DNA from: HIMB59 sp038124765
GTDB taxonomy: Bacteria > Pseudomonadota > Alphaproteobacteria > HIMB59
Reading direction: 5' to 3'
NCBI GenBank assembly: GCA_038124765.1
Contig: JAYPCO010000005.1
Coordinates: 1-45,458, forward strand
DNA: 45,458 nt
A model generated the notes under the pieces. That model had not been told where the DNA came from. It was given only the letters and a program-made list of their open reading frames with translations, and did no database searches. The position numbers were made by a program, and so were the translations under genes. How positions within the stretch are numbered: position 1 is the first letter of the stretch; every line of letters starts with the position of its first letter. Shown here piece by piece: positions 25,084 through 33,177 of this stretch.

Positions 25084-26082
25084 ATGAGCAATAGTAGTTT
25101 TGATAATACTATACATTTAATTCATGAAGAAATTAGCATTAAGTTAAAAAATGCAAATAAAATTATTGATTTCTATATTGAAAGTGAAATTCCCTTAATC
25201 CCAAAGTTAAGTAAATATTTTTTTAAAAATAGAGGAAAACAATTAAGACCAGTGATGTGCTTGCTATCCTCAAAGATGATTAATCAGAATTATTCAAAAA
25301 TGAAAAGTGATATACATATGGCGGCAGCAATAGAATTTGTGCATGGTGCAACTTTGTTACATGACGATGTAATAGACCAGGGTCAAATTAGAAGAGGTCA
25401 AAAAAGTATCAATGCTATTTGGAATAATAAATATAGCGTATTGCTCGGTGATTTTATGTTTTCAAAGTCTTTTCAACTGATGGCAAAAAGTAAATCAATA
25501 CAGGCTATGGAATCTATGTCTCTAGTTAGCAGTAAAATTTCTGAGGGGGAATTTTTACAATTAACAAATGAAAAAAATATAAAACTAACTGACAGAGAGT
25601 ATATTCAGATTATATCTTTAAAAACTGCTGAATTATTTGGGGCGGCAATGAAAATACCAGCGATTTTAGGCAATCATAATGATCAAACAGTCAAAAAACT
25701 TGGATCCTTAGGTGTAAATTTCGGAATTATATTTCAAATTATTGATGATTCCTTGGATTATTTTGGCCAAAAAGAATTTGGTAAAAAGATAGGAAAAGAT
25801 TTTTTAGAGGGAAAGGTTACTTTACCAATTATTTTATTAATAAAAAAATCAACAAAAGAAGAAAACACCTTGATCTCTTCAATTTTTAATAAGAAAAAAA
25901 GATCTAATAAAGATTTAAAATCCATCATTAATTTATTAACTAATCATGAAATCAAAAAAGATATTATAAATTATCTTAAAAAATACATGTTGAATTCGCA
26001 AAAAATTTTAAATTTATATAAAAATAAACAATCAAGATTACTGTCTAAACTGCTTGAAGATTCTATTTCTCGGAAATATTAA
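25084..26082 (+). CDS. ispB: Polyprenyl (octaprenyl/decaprenyl) diphosphate synthase
   Basis: Makes the long isoprenoid tail of ubiquinone from isopentenyl diphosphate. The 332-residue protein has the first Asp-rich motif LLHDDVID (Asp94, 95, 98), the RRGQKSIN loop, GDFMFSKSFQ and the second Asp-rich motif IIDDSLDYFG (about 220-229). Small residues before the first motif favour long chains; exact length cannot be predicted. TATAAC at 25069-25074 ends 9 nt before the ATG. The stop shares TTAA with the convergent panB stop. Confidence 0.93.
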   Translation: MSNSSFDNTIHLIHEEISIKLKNANKIIDFYIESEIPLIPKLSKYFFKNRGKQLRPVMCLLSSKMINQNYSKMKSDIHMAAAIEFVHGATLLHDDVIDQGQIRRGQKSINAIWNNKYSVLLGDFMFSKSFQLMAKSKSIQAMESMSLVSSKISEGEFLQLTNEKNIKLTDREYIQIISLKTAELFGAAMKIPAILGNHNDQTVKKLGSLGVNFGIIFQIIDDSLDYFGQKEFGKKIGKDFLEGKVTLPIILLIKKSTKEENTLISSIFNKKKRSNKDLKSIINLLTNHEIKKDIINYLKKYMLNSQKILNLYKNKQSRLLSKLLEDSISRKY

Positions 26083-26867
26083 TCGTATCTATATTTTTTA
26101 TTAGGAAATTTTTTTTGATTTACCTCATTGGCAAATTTGTTAACTGCTATCTCAATAGATTTGGCTAAATTAGAATATTTTTTAACAAATTTAGGATGAT
26201 ATTCAGTAAATAGTCCTAACATATCCTCGGAAACAAGTATTTGACCATCACAGTGCTCAGAAGCGCCTATGCCAATTGTGGGGATATTAACACTCTTTGT
26301 AATCTTTTGAGCTATATTTGTTAAAACTCCCTCTACAAGAATTGAAATTGCTCCTGCTTTTTCTAAGTAAATTGAATCGTTAATAATATTTTCTAAATCG
26401 CTATCATTTCTTCCATATATTTTAAAATTTTTAGAACTAGAAAATTTTTGTGGTTGAAGCCCCAGATGCGCCATTACAGGGATATTTTTTTTTGTTAAGT
26501 ATTTAATAATATCTACTAGTTCTAAGTTGCCCTCGATCTTAACGCCATCGCAATTAGTTAAGTTTTTAATCTTAATTGCTCTATTAATTATTTCACTTTC
26601 ATCAAACTTTTTTCTAAAAGGGAGATCAAAAAAAACTAAAGATTTAGTTGCGGCTTTTTTAACTGCAGTTGCATGATTTATCATCATCTGATCAGAGACA
26701 GATCTGGTATTATTCATTCCATATAGAACCATCCCCATTGAGTCTCCAACTAATACTACATCTACTAGGCCATCAATTATTTTGGTAAAGTTATAACTGT
26801 AAGAAGTTAAACAAACTATTTTTTTTTTGTTTTTTTTATTAAATACTGATTTAATTGTTCTATTCAT
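26079..26867 (-). CDS. panB: 3-methyl-2-oxobutanoate hydroxymethyltransferase
   Basis: Transfers a hydroxymethyl group from methylene-THF to ketoisovalerate, the first committed step to pantothenate and CoA. The 262-residue TIM-barrel protein has LTSYSYNFTKIID, the metal-site LVGDSMGMVLYG, FFDLPF, the catalytic Glu in ILVEGV and the IGIGASEHCDGQILV signature. The N-terminus aligns to the family start, supporting the ATG at 26867. That ATG and the divergent apt ATG overlap in a single CATG. The substrate ketoisovalerate also feeds leuA, elsewhere in the window. Confidence 0.96.
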   Translation of the reverse strand: MNRTIKSVFNKKNKKKIVCLTSYSYNFTKIIDGLVDVVLVGDSMGMVLYGMNNTRSVSDQMMINHATAVKKAATKSLVFFDLPFRKKFDESEIINRAIKIKNLTNCDGVKIEGNLELVDIIKYLTKKNIPVMAHLGLQPQKFSSSKNFKIYGRNDSDLENIINDSIYLEKAGAISILVEGVLTNIAQKITKSVNIPTIGIGASEHCDGQILVSEDMLGLFTEYHPKFVKKYSNLAKSIEIAVNKFANEVNQKKFPNKKYRYD

Positions 26868-27384
26868 GAATGAAACTTTAAAGAGTATTCGAATTATAAA
26901 AAACTTTCCTAAAAAAGGTATTGCTTTTTATGATATTTCTACAATTTTATCTAATCCAGCTATTTTTAATAGAGTGGTAAATCAAATGGCTACAGAGGTT
27001 AAGAAAATTAAAGCCTCAACCATCGTTGGTATAGACTCTAGAGGATTTATATTTGCAGCAGCTGTCGCATATAAATTAAAGAAAAAATTGGTGATGATCA
27101 GAAAAAAAGGCAAATTACCAGGAAAAACATATTCAACTAAATATGTTTTAGAATATGGCTCAAATGAATTAGAAATACAAAAAGATATGATATCAAACAA
27201 TGACAGGGTGGTTATTATTGATGATATTTTTGCTACGAGCGGAACTATTAAAGCTTCAATAAAATTATTAAAAAAATCTCATGCTAAGATTAAAGGTATA
27301 ATAGTTTTATTAGAGTTATCTTTTCTAAATGGTAGATCGAAATTGAATGAAAATTTAATAAGTTTAAATAAAGTTAATACTTAG
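26866..27384 (+). CDS. apt: Adenine phosphoribosyltransferase
   Basis: Salvages adenine to AMP with PRPP. The protein of 172 residues has the family N-terminus (LKSIRIIKNFPKKGIAFYDI), GIDSRGFIF, the RKKGKLPGKT flexible loop and the PRPP-binding motif VVIIDDIFATSGT. I start it at the ATG at 26866; an in-frame ATG at 26827 would add 13 hydrophobic residues that lie antisense to panB and do not match the family. With this start the start codons of apt and panB overlap by two bases. The 3' end overlaps the convergent DUF6165-like gene by 11 nt. Confidence 0.94.
   Translation: MNETLKSIRIIKNFPKKGIAFYDISTILSNPAIFNRVVNQMATEVKKIKASTIVGIDSRGFIFAAAVAYKLKKKLVMIRKKGKLPGKTYSTKYVLEYGSNELEIQKDMISNNDRVVIIDDIFATSGTIKASIKLLKKSHAKIKGIIVLLELSFLNGRSKLNENLISLNKVNT
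26893..26898 (-). promoter_or_regulatory. Candidate panB -10 box inside apt
   Basis: A perfect TATAAT on the minus strand (26898-26893) lies within the first codons of apt and about 25 nt upstream of the panB ATG. With no intergenic DNA between the two genes, the panB promoter must lie in apt coding sequence, and this is the best candidate. No good -35 box was found at 16-18 nt. Confidence 0.25.
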
Positions 27385-27763
27385 AATATTCTTTTTCTTC
27401 AACAATATTTGAGTTTGATAGTAAATTAATTTCTTTTTTAATTTCTGCTCTAATATCGTTTTTAAAATGTACATCTCTCGATAGTTTAATAAAGGATTCA
27501 CCAAAATCTTTTTTAGCTTCACATTCTCTTTTATGATTTTCAATATCCCATAATTCTTCATTAATATTTTGAAGTTTGACAGTTAAATCAGAGAGAGCTT
27601 TCTTATCTGAGACATTAACTTTTTTAGATTGCTCATTTAATACTTCAAGTTCCTTTGAAATATTTATTAATTTTTCGCTATCTGTTATTTTTTTAAGTTT
27701 AATATTAAGGATAGTTATTTTGTCAAATAAATCTCCAACAGATATTTCTACTAAAATTTTCAA
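27374..27763 (-). CDS. DUF6165-like protein
   Basis: A 129-residue helical protein. I recognise the pattern SVGDLFDKITILNIKLKKI near the N-terminus, ELWDIENHKRECE in the middle and the C-terminal VEEKEYSK as the DUF6165 family, which has no known function and tends to occur near surface-polysaccharide genes. There is no signal peptide or membrane segment. It is the last gene of the long minus-strand run and overlaps the upstream cupin gene by 4 nt, so it should be expressed with rodA, mrdA and mreBCD. Family assignment is from memory of the motif. Confidence 0.78.
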   Translation of the reverse strand: MKILVEISVGDLFDKITILNIKLKKITDSEKLINISKELEVLNEQSKKVNVSDKKALSDLTVKLQNINEELWDIENHKRECEAKKDFGESFIKLSRDVHFKNDIRAEIKKEINLLSNSNIVEEKEYSKY

Positions 27764-28110
27764 TCTTTTCTTCCGTAAATATCTGAATATCTCTTTATAT
27801 CAGACTCTAAAAATTTAGAACCAGTTTGAACTTCAATAATAACTAGATTTTTTTTAGCACTTTCATTTAATACTCTATGTTTGGCTTTCTTGGGGATGAA
27901 TATATGTTCATTCTCCGATCTGTAGTAAGTTCTATTGTTAATAATAACAGTGGCCTTTCCTTCAATAATCATCCAATGTTCAGATCGAAAATTATGTGAT
28001 TGATAAGAAAGTACGCCTTCAGGTTTTACTTTGATTTTTTTAATCAAAAAGTCTTTAGATTTGGCTAAAACGGTATAAGTGCCCCACGGTCTTTTAACGA
28101 TACTACTCAC
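27760..28110 (-). CDS. Cupin protein, mannose-6-phosphate isomerase type II-like
   Basis: A 116-residue single cupin domain like the C-terminal isomerase domain of ManC-type bifunctional enzymes. RPWGTYTVL, the metal-site segment YQSHNFRSEHWMIIEGKA and FIPKKAKHRVLN match that group. The nucleotidyltransferase half is absent. It may isomerise fructose-6-P/mannose-6-P or bind a sugar nucleotide. It overlaps rodA by 4 nt upstream and the DUF6165-like gene by 4 nt downstream, tying a sugar-related protein to the cell-elongation operon. Confidence 0.85.
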   Translation of the reverse strand: MSSIVKRPWGTYTVLAKSKDFLIKKIKVKPEGVLSYQSHNFRSEHWMIIEGKATVIINNRTYYRSENEHIFIPKKAKHRVLNESAKKNLVIIEVQTGSKFLESDIKRYSDIYGRKD

Positions 28111-29210
28111 CCAAACATCCTCTTTTTTTCCTCAACAGCCATAAAGTTCATTAATAATGCACAAATAATCATGTTACTCAACAAAGAACTTCCTCCAAAA
28201 GACATAAAGGGCAATGCAACTCCAACGACTGGAACTAAGCCAATAGTCATTGAAATATTTATAAGAAATTCAAAAAAAATTTTAAAAGAAAGAGTAAAAA
28301 GAATAATTTTATTAAAAACCTGAGATAGTTTGAAAGTTTTAAATACAGGAATTAGAAAAAATAGTAAAAATAAAGAAATAATAAGTATAGAGCCAATAAA
28401 ACCAAATTGTTCAGAGAAGATAGAAAATACAAAGTCGGTTTCTTTTTCAGGTATGAAATCTAGACTACTTTGGGATCCCTCTAAAAAACCATTGCCATTT
28501 AAGCCTCCTGAGCCAATCGCAATTTTAGATTGTATAATATGATACCCCTTACCTAAGGGATCTAAGTCGGGATTTAAAAATATTTTTACACGATTTTGCT
28601 GATAAGGTTTCAGTAATGTCCATAAAAAAGGACTAGATGCAATTACAGCCCCTATAGCTATTAAAGGATAGATTAATTTAATACCTGCATAGAATATAGC
28701 TAACAAACCAAGGGATAAAATTATCAAAGCAGTTCCAAGGTCAGGTTGAATGGCAACTAGAATAAAAATAAATAGTGAGATTATTAAAGGTATAAGCGAT
28801 CTAAAAAAACCAATAGTTTTTTCTGCATTTAATTTATGGAAATACTTTGCCATAAAAATAACTAAGGCAATTTTGGCAAATTCTGATACCTGCAAATTAA
28901 AGTTGCCTACTCGTATCCAACGAGTAGCGCCCATCCCTGTATATCCAAAAATAAGTGTAATAACTAATCCTAAAATTACACTTATTAGAATTACTTCGCT
29001 AAAATTATAAATAAACTTTGGCTGCAGAAGTAAAACAAATAAAAAAACTGGTAAGAAGAAAATAAATCTTTTTAATTGACTTGATGCCCATGGATCTAAA
29101 GAGCCATTAGCTGCTGAATATAAATTTATTTCACCAATCCAAAAAATAACTAGGATAATAAAAAAATAGATCCAATTAAGGTCCAATAAGGATTTGATAC
29201 TTTTAAACAT
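28107..29210 (-). CDS. rodA: Peptidoglycan glycosyltransferase RodA
   Basis: SEDS-family polytopic membrane enzyme that polymerises lipid II into glycan strands during rod elongation, with PBP2 as transpeptidase partner. The 367-residue protein has about ten membrane segments and the SEDS motifs FNLQVSEFAKIAL, AIQPDLGTALI, KIAIGSGGLNGNGF and the C-terminal LPFMSFGGSSLLSNM. It overlaps mrdA (PBP2) by 8 nt, as expected for the pair, and is followed by a cupin gene with a 4-nt overlap. Confidence 0.97.
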   Translation of the reverse strand: MFKSIKSLLDLNWIYFFIILVIFWIGEINLYSAANGSLDPWASSQLKRFIFFLPVFLFVLLLQPKFIYNFSEVILISVILGLVITLIFGYTGMGATRWIRVGNFNLQVSEFAKIALVIFMAKYFHKLNAEKTIGFFRSLIPLIISLFIFILVAIQPDLGTALIILSLGLLAIFYAGIKLIYPLIAIGAVIASSPFLWTLLKPYQQNRVKIFLNPDLDPLGKGYHIIQSKIAIGSGGLNGNGFLEGSQSSLDFIPEKETDFVFSIFSEQFGFIGSILIISLFLLFFLIPVFKTFKLSQVFNKIILFTLSFKIFFEFLINISMTIGLVPVVGVALPFMSFGGSSLLSNMIICALLMNFMAVEEKKRMFG

Positions 29211-30975
29211 TGATTTTATAAGCGTAGTTTAAAATCTCATGTGCCAATGGCGCTGCAACCGCTGAACCAGAACCGCCATTCTCAATTATAACAGCAGCTA
29301 TATATTTGGGATTATCGTATGGGGCATATCCAACAAATACAGAGTGATCTATAAACCTATCTTCAATTTTTTTATCTTTATAGGCGTCATCCTCCCTTTC
29401 GCTTTCTTTTATTCTAATAACCTGAGAGGTGCCTGTTTTACCACCGATTTTGACGTAATTGGGATTAAGAGAATTTAACCTATTCGCTGTTCCTCTTGAT
29501 TCCTGCACTACAGAATTTAAAGAGCTCATAAGAATTGACTTATGCGCATTGTTAAATTCTTTACCTTGATATTTGGTTGGGAAGTTCATATTTATTTTAG
29601 GCAAAGGGTAAATGCCACCGTTAATTATTGCTGAATATAACACAGCTAATTGGAGAGGTGATGTTAAATTATATCCTTGACCAATAAATGTTATTAATGT
29701 TTCACCTGTATACCAACCTTGATCAAGAAATGCTTTTTTCCACTTTTTATTAGGCACCAAACCTTTGTCAATGTTAGACAAGCCAATGTCATAAGACTGG
29801 TTTAGTCCAAGATTAGTTGCCAGTTCAGATAAATCATCAATATTGCATTTTTTTGCAAGTTCATAAAAATAAACATCACACGATTCTTTAATAGCTCTTT
29901 TCAAATTAACTTTACCGTGTCCACCTTTTTTCCAACAATAATAATTACGATCGCTTAATGAAGAATGACCTTTACAAAAAACTTCTGTTGTTTCGTTAAC
30001 TAGATTTTTTTGAAGCCCAAGCAAAGCAGGTAGGGGTTTAAAAACAGAACCTGGGGGATAAAAACCAGAAAAAGCTCTATTAAACAATGGTCTATTTTTA
30101 TCATTTAATAATGATGATATATTTGCATTATCTCTATCTTCAAAAACTTGACTGTCAAAAGTTGGATTGGAATTCATCGATAGTATTGATCCATCAAATC
30201 GGTTAAGTATTACAGCTGAACCCTTTTTATCTGATGGTAAAATTGATTGTACAAAGTTTTGTAATTCTAAATTTACTGTAAGCTTTAAATCATCTCCTTT
30301 AATGGGGTTTTGAATAGATACCTCCCTTACAATTTTCCCCTTAGAATTAACCTCATTAAAAATTTTTCCAGGTTCGCCTTTTAGCTGTTCTTCGTAGGTT
30401 TTCTCAAGATGGAACACTCCTTGTGGATACAATTCATCATTATTTTCAGGCATTCCCATATAGCCAATAATTTGGGACATATTTTTATGAGCATAAAATC
30501 TTTTTTTAGACTCAATGATTTTAATAGCAGTAAATAAGAATTTATTCTTTTCAAATTCAACCAATTGATCCCAAGATGCGCGCAATAAAGAGTAAGGAGT
30601 ATAAGAGTTAAATTTGTTTAATCTGGGTTTATGATATTCTAAATCAAGGTTTAAATTAAGTTTTTCGTTTATGAGTTTGATTTCGTCAAGATAGTGTTTA
30701 TTGAGATTTTTAAAGATTACAAATTCATACAAAGAGGCATTACCCGCCAAAAGATTATTTTTTGAGTCATAAATATCACCCCTTAACGGTGGGGTTATTT
30801 TTATAGAAATTTTATTATCGGCAGATTTTTTTTTATAAAAACTAGAATTTATAATTTGTAAAGAAAATAACCTTATGCCTATAATGATAGAAAAAATCAA
30901 ACCGAAAAAGGCTACTATAAATGATCTTCGGTTTAATATTTTAATACTATCTAAGCTAGTCCTGTTTTTTTCCAT
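29203..30975 (-). CDS. mrdA: Penicillin-binding protein 2
   Basis: Class B transpeptidase of the elongasome. The 590-residue protein has a cytoplasmic N-terminus, one membrane anchor (about 17-36), a PBP dimerisation domain (with RGDIYDSKNNLLA) and a transpeptidase domain with the active-site Ser in PPGSVFKP (near residue 311), an SCD motif in the SxN position (ESCDVYFYE; PBP2 usually has SCD) and GGKTGTSQ (near 511). It overlaps mreD by 20 nt and rodA by 8 nt. Confidence 0.97.
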   Translation of the reverse strand: MEKNRTSLDSIKILNRRSFIVAFFGLIFSIIIGIRLFSLQIINSSFYKKKSADNKISIKITPPLRGDIYDSKNNLLAGNASLYEFVIFKNLNKHYLDEIKLINEKLNLNLDLEYHKPRLNKFNSYTPYSLLRASWDQLVEFEKNKFLFTAIKIIESKKRFYAHKNMSQIIGYMGMPENNDELYPQGVFHLEKTYEEQLKGEPGKIFNEVNSKGKIVREVSIQNPIKGDDLKLTVNLELQNFVQSILPSDKKGSAVILNRFDGSILSMNSNPTFDSQVFEDRDNANISSLLNDKNRPLFNRAFSGFYPPGSVFKPLPALLGLQKNLVNETTEVFCKGHSSLSDRNYYCWKKGGHGKVNLKRAIKESCDVYFYELAKKCNIDDLSELATNLGLNQSYDIGLSNIDKGLVPNKKWKKAFLDQGWYTGETLITFIGQGYNLTSPLQLAVLYSAIINGGIYPLPKINMNFPTKYQGKEFNNAHKSILMSSLNSVVQESRGTANRLNSLNPNYVKIGGKTGTSQVIRIKESEREDDAYKDKKIEDRFIDHSVFVGYAPYDNPKYIAAVIIENGGSGSAVAAPLAHEILNYAYKINV

Positions 30976-31393
30976 GAAAAAATAAACCTAAATATAAAAG
31001 AAATAATATTATAAAAAAAATAAAGTAATCAAATCTCAAGATTCTAGGATAAATATTTTGATCTATTCCATAAAATGTAAGGAAACTTAATATAAAAATT
31101 AGTAATGATGTAAAAAAATTATTAAAATTAAAATTACTAATAAATTTATTAATTAACAGTAATGGTATTGATAAAATAACCGCACCTAAAAATAAGGGTA
31201 AATTTGTAAATAATTCTATAAACAAACACGAGCAAACAAATATCAAATAATCGCCTAAGAAAATTTTTTTTTGATATAAAACGGAATAAAATCCAATATT
31301 AAACAAACTAAATAAGATTAAATCATTTAAAATAATACTGTTAACTCCAAAAACCAAAAATAAAATCAGCAATAGTATCAATCTAATCATCAC
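30956..31393 (-). CDS. mreD: Rod shape-determining protein MreD
   Basis: A 145-residue, almost wholly hydrophobic protein with about five membrane segments. Sequence conservation in MreD is low, and the call rests on size, hydropathy and position between mreC and mrdA. It bridges the MreBC scaffold and the wall synthases in the inner membrane. It overlaps mreC by 11 nt and mrdA by 20 nt. Confidence 0.85.
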   Translation of the reverse strand: MMIRLILLLILFLVFGVNSIILNDLILFSLFNIGFYSVLYQKKIFLGDYLIFVCSCLFIELFTNLPLFLGAVILSIPLLLINKFISNFNFNNFFTSLLIFILSFLTFYGIDQNIYPRILRFDYFIFFIILFLLYLGLFFHGKKQD

Positions 31394-32144
31394 TGTAGAC
31401 TCGTAAATTATTTATATTTATTTCATTATTAGTTATTAGTACTGGCTGATCCTCAATAAAATCAACTCTACCAAGTATCAGATTTACATTATCTTTTTGA
31501 ATAACGGCAATATCGCCAAACCTAAAGTTTGGAATATCCATACTTTCTTTTTGTCTTAGAAAACTTAAATATTCATTATTTGTGCCACTAACAATATAGG
31601 ATCTACTATTTATAAAAACTTCATCTCCATAATTAATACTTTTAACGGTAATAATCTCTGAAGTACTATCAGAAGTGCTTTTAACCCTTCCCACAACATT
31701 CAGAACATCTATTACATAGTCACCTACTTTGACTCCACTATTTGAGCCTTTATTGATAATAAAACTTTTATTATAAGTTAAGTTTCTGTCCCCAATAATA
31801 GATACCCCTATGGATTGAGGTAAAAGTAAAGAGTTTTCATGAAAAATTTTATATTGATCGGCGTATTTAGATGTTATGAGTCTTAAATAACTATTTACTT
31901 GCTTTAAATAAGTGTTTTCGGTTTCAAGGTTATTAATAATTTTGGAATAGTTTTTATTAGCGTTAAGAATGTCTAAATAATTACTAATTTTAAAATTTAA
32001 ATACTTAAAAGGCTTCTCTAAGTTGCTTTTTAAAAAATATATATTTAAACGAACTTTATCACCATAATTAGGAAAGAGCGCTAATGTGGCGAATGTAAAA
32101 AAACAAATAATAAAAACTAGAAAGACTTTTTTATTATTAATCAC
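31383..32144 (-). CDS. mreC: Rod shape-determining protein MreC
   Basis: A 253-residue bitopic protein with an N-terminal anchor (about 6-24), a coiled-coil region (about 65-95) and a periplasmic beta domain with the INKGSNSGVKVGDYVID motif typical of MreC. It links cytoplasmic MreB to periplasmic wall enzymes and activates PBP2-RodA. It is somewhat short for the family because the C-terminal tail is missing. It overlaps mreB by 8 nt and mreD by 11 nt. Confidence 0.93.
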   Translation of the reverse strand: MINNKKVFLVFIICFFTFATLALFPNYGDKVRLNIYFLKSNLEKPFKYLNFKISNYLDILNANKNYSKIINNLETENTYLKQVNSYLRLITSKYADQYKIFHENSLLLPQSIGVSIIGDRNLTYNKSFIINKGSNSGVKVGDYVIDVLNVVGRVKSTSDSTSEIITVKSINYGDEVFINSRSYIVSGTNNEYLSFLRQKESMDIPNFRFGDIAVIQKDNVNLILGRVDFIEDQPVLITNNEININNLRVYSDD

Positions 32145-33177
32145 TTAGGAAAACATCTTGATGTCTGTGGTTTTCCTCTAATGCCATGCCAGTACCTCTG
32201 GCTACACAGGTCAATGGATCGTCTGCAATAGAAACAGGAAGTCCAGTAGTCACTCTAATTGCCTCATCCAACCTTTGAAGTAGAGCCCCACCACCAGTTA
32301 ACATAATTCCTTTATCAACAATATCAGCTGCTAATTCAGGTGGAACAACCTCTAAAGATCTTTTAATAGCAGTAATCATCTGAGAAAGCGCATCTGATAA
32401 TGCCTCCGCTACTTGCCGTTCTGATATTACGACCTCTCTTGGAAGTCCATTAATTAAATCTCTTCCTTTGACAGTCATTGTTTTACCATCGCCGTTGTCA
32501 GGAATACCGGCACACCCAATTTCATGCTTTATTTTTTCAGCTGTTGCCTCACCAATGGCAAGTTTATGAACACTTCTCATAAAATTAACTATTGCATCAT
32601 CCATAGTATCTCCACCTACTTTGATGCTACTAGCATGCACTACACCGCCGAGAGATAAAACTGCAATTTCAGTTGTACCACCACCTATATCAACAACCAT
32701 AGATCCTGAGGGATCGGAAATAGGCAATCCTGCACCTATTGCGGCTGCTACAGGTTCCTCAATTAAAAAAACTTTCTTTGCCCCTGCTGCTTCTGCAGAC
32801 TCCTTAATAGCTCTTCTTTCAACGTTAGTGGCACCTGATGGGACACATATAACTATATTAGGATTTGCAAAAAAACTCTTTTTATGGACTTTTTTAATAA
32901 AATGTTTGATCATTGACTCAGCGATATCAAAATCTGCTATAACACCATCCTTCATCGGTCTTATTGCTTGAATTGACCCAGGTGTTCTACCTAGCATTGC
33001 CTTAGCCTCACTACCAACCGCTAAAACTGATTTATTATTTTTATGATCTGTTGCGATTGCTACAACAGAGGGTTCATTTAAAATTATCCCCTTACCTTTT
33101 ACATAAACCAATGTATTTGCAGTGCCTAAGTCAAGACCCATATCTTCGCTTAAAAATGAACTGATAGCTTTAAACAA
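32137..33177 (-). CDS. mreB: Actin-like rod shape protein MreB
   Basis: Cytoskeletal ATPase that guides lateral wall synthesis. The 346-residue protein has phosphate-1 motif GLDLGTANTLVYVKG, NEPSVVAI, phosphate-2 VVDIGGGTTEIAVLS and the adenosine motif ITGGGALL-like IMLTGGGALLQ. The start is TTG, which directly follows the leuA TAG stop with no spacer; the residues before the first internal Met (FKAISSFLSED) match the family N-terminus and its amphipathic membrane-binding segment, supporting the TTG. It is the first of mreB-mreC-mreD-mrdA-rodA. Confidence 0.96.
   Translation of the reverse strand: MFKAISSFLSEDMGLDLGTANTLVYVKGKGIILNEPSVVAIATDHKNNKSVLAVGSEAKAMLGRTPGSIQAIRPMKDGVIADFDIAESMIKHFIKKVHKKSFFANPNIVICVPSGATNVERRAIKESAEAAGAKKVFLIEEPVAAAIGAGLPISDPSGSMVVDIGGGTTEIAVLSLGGVVHASSIKVGGDTMDDAIVNFMRSVHKLAIGEATAEKIKHEIGCAGIPDNGDGKTMTVKGRDLINGLPREVVISERQVAEALSDALSQMITAIKRSLEVVPPELAADIVDKGIMLTGGGALLQRLDEAIRVTTGLPVSIADDPLTCVARGTGMALEENHRHQDVFLSD

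Noticed and set aside
26827..26865. Thirteen-residue N-terminal extension of apt
   Set aside because: Hydrophobic residues without family support, antisense to the Lys-rich start of panB; the ATG at 26866 matches the family start.
32621..32971. Long open frame (116 codons) antisense to mreB
   Set aside because: It lies wholly inside a strongly conserved gene on the opposite strand; its composition is a shadow of mreB codons and it matches nothing.
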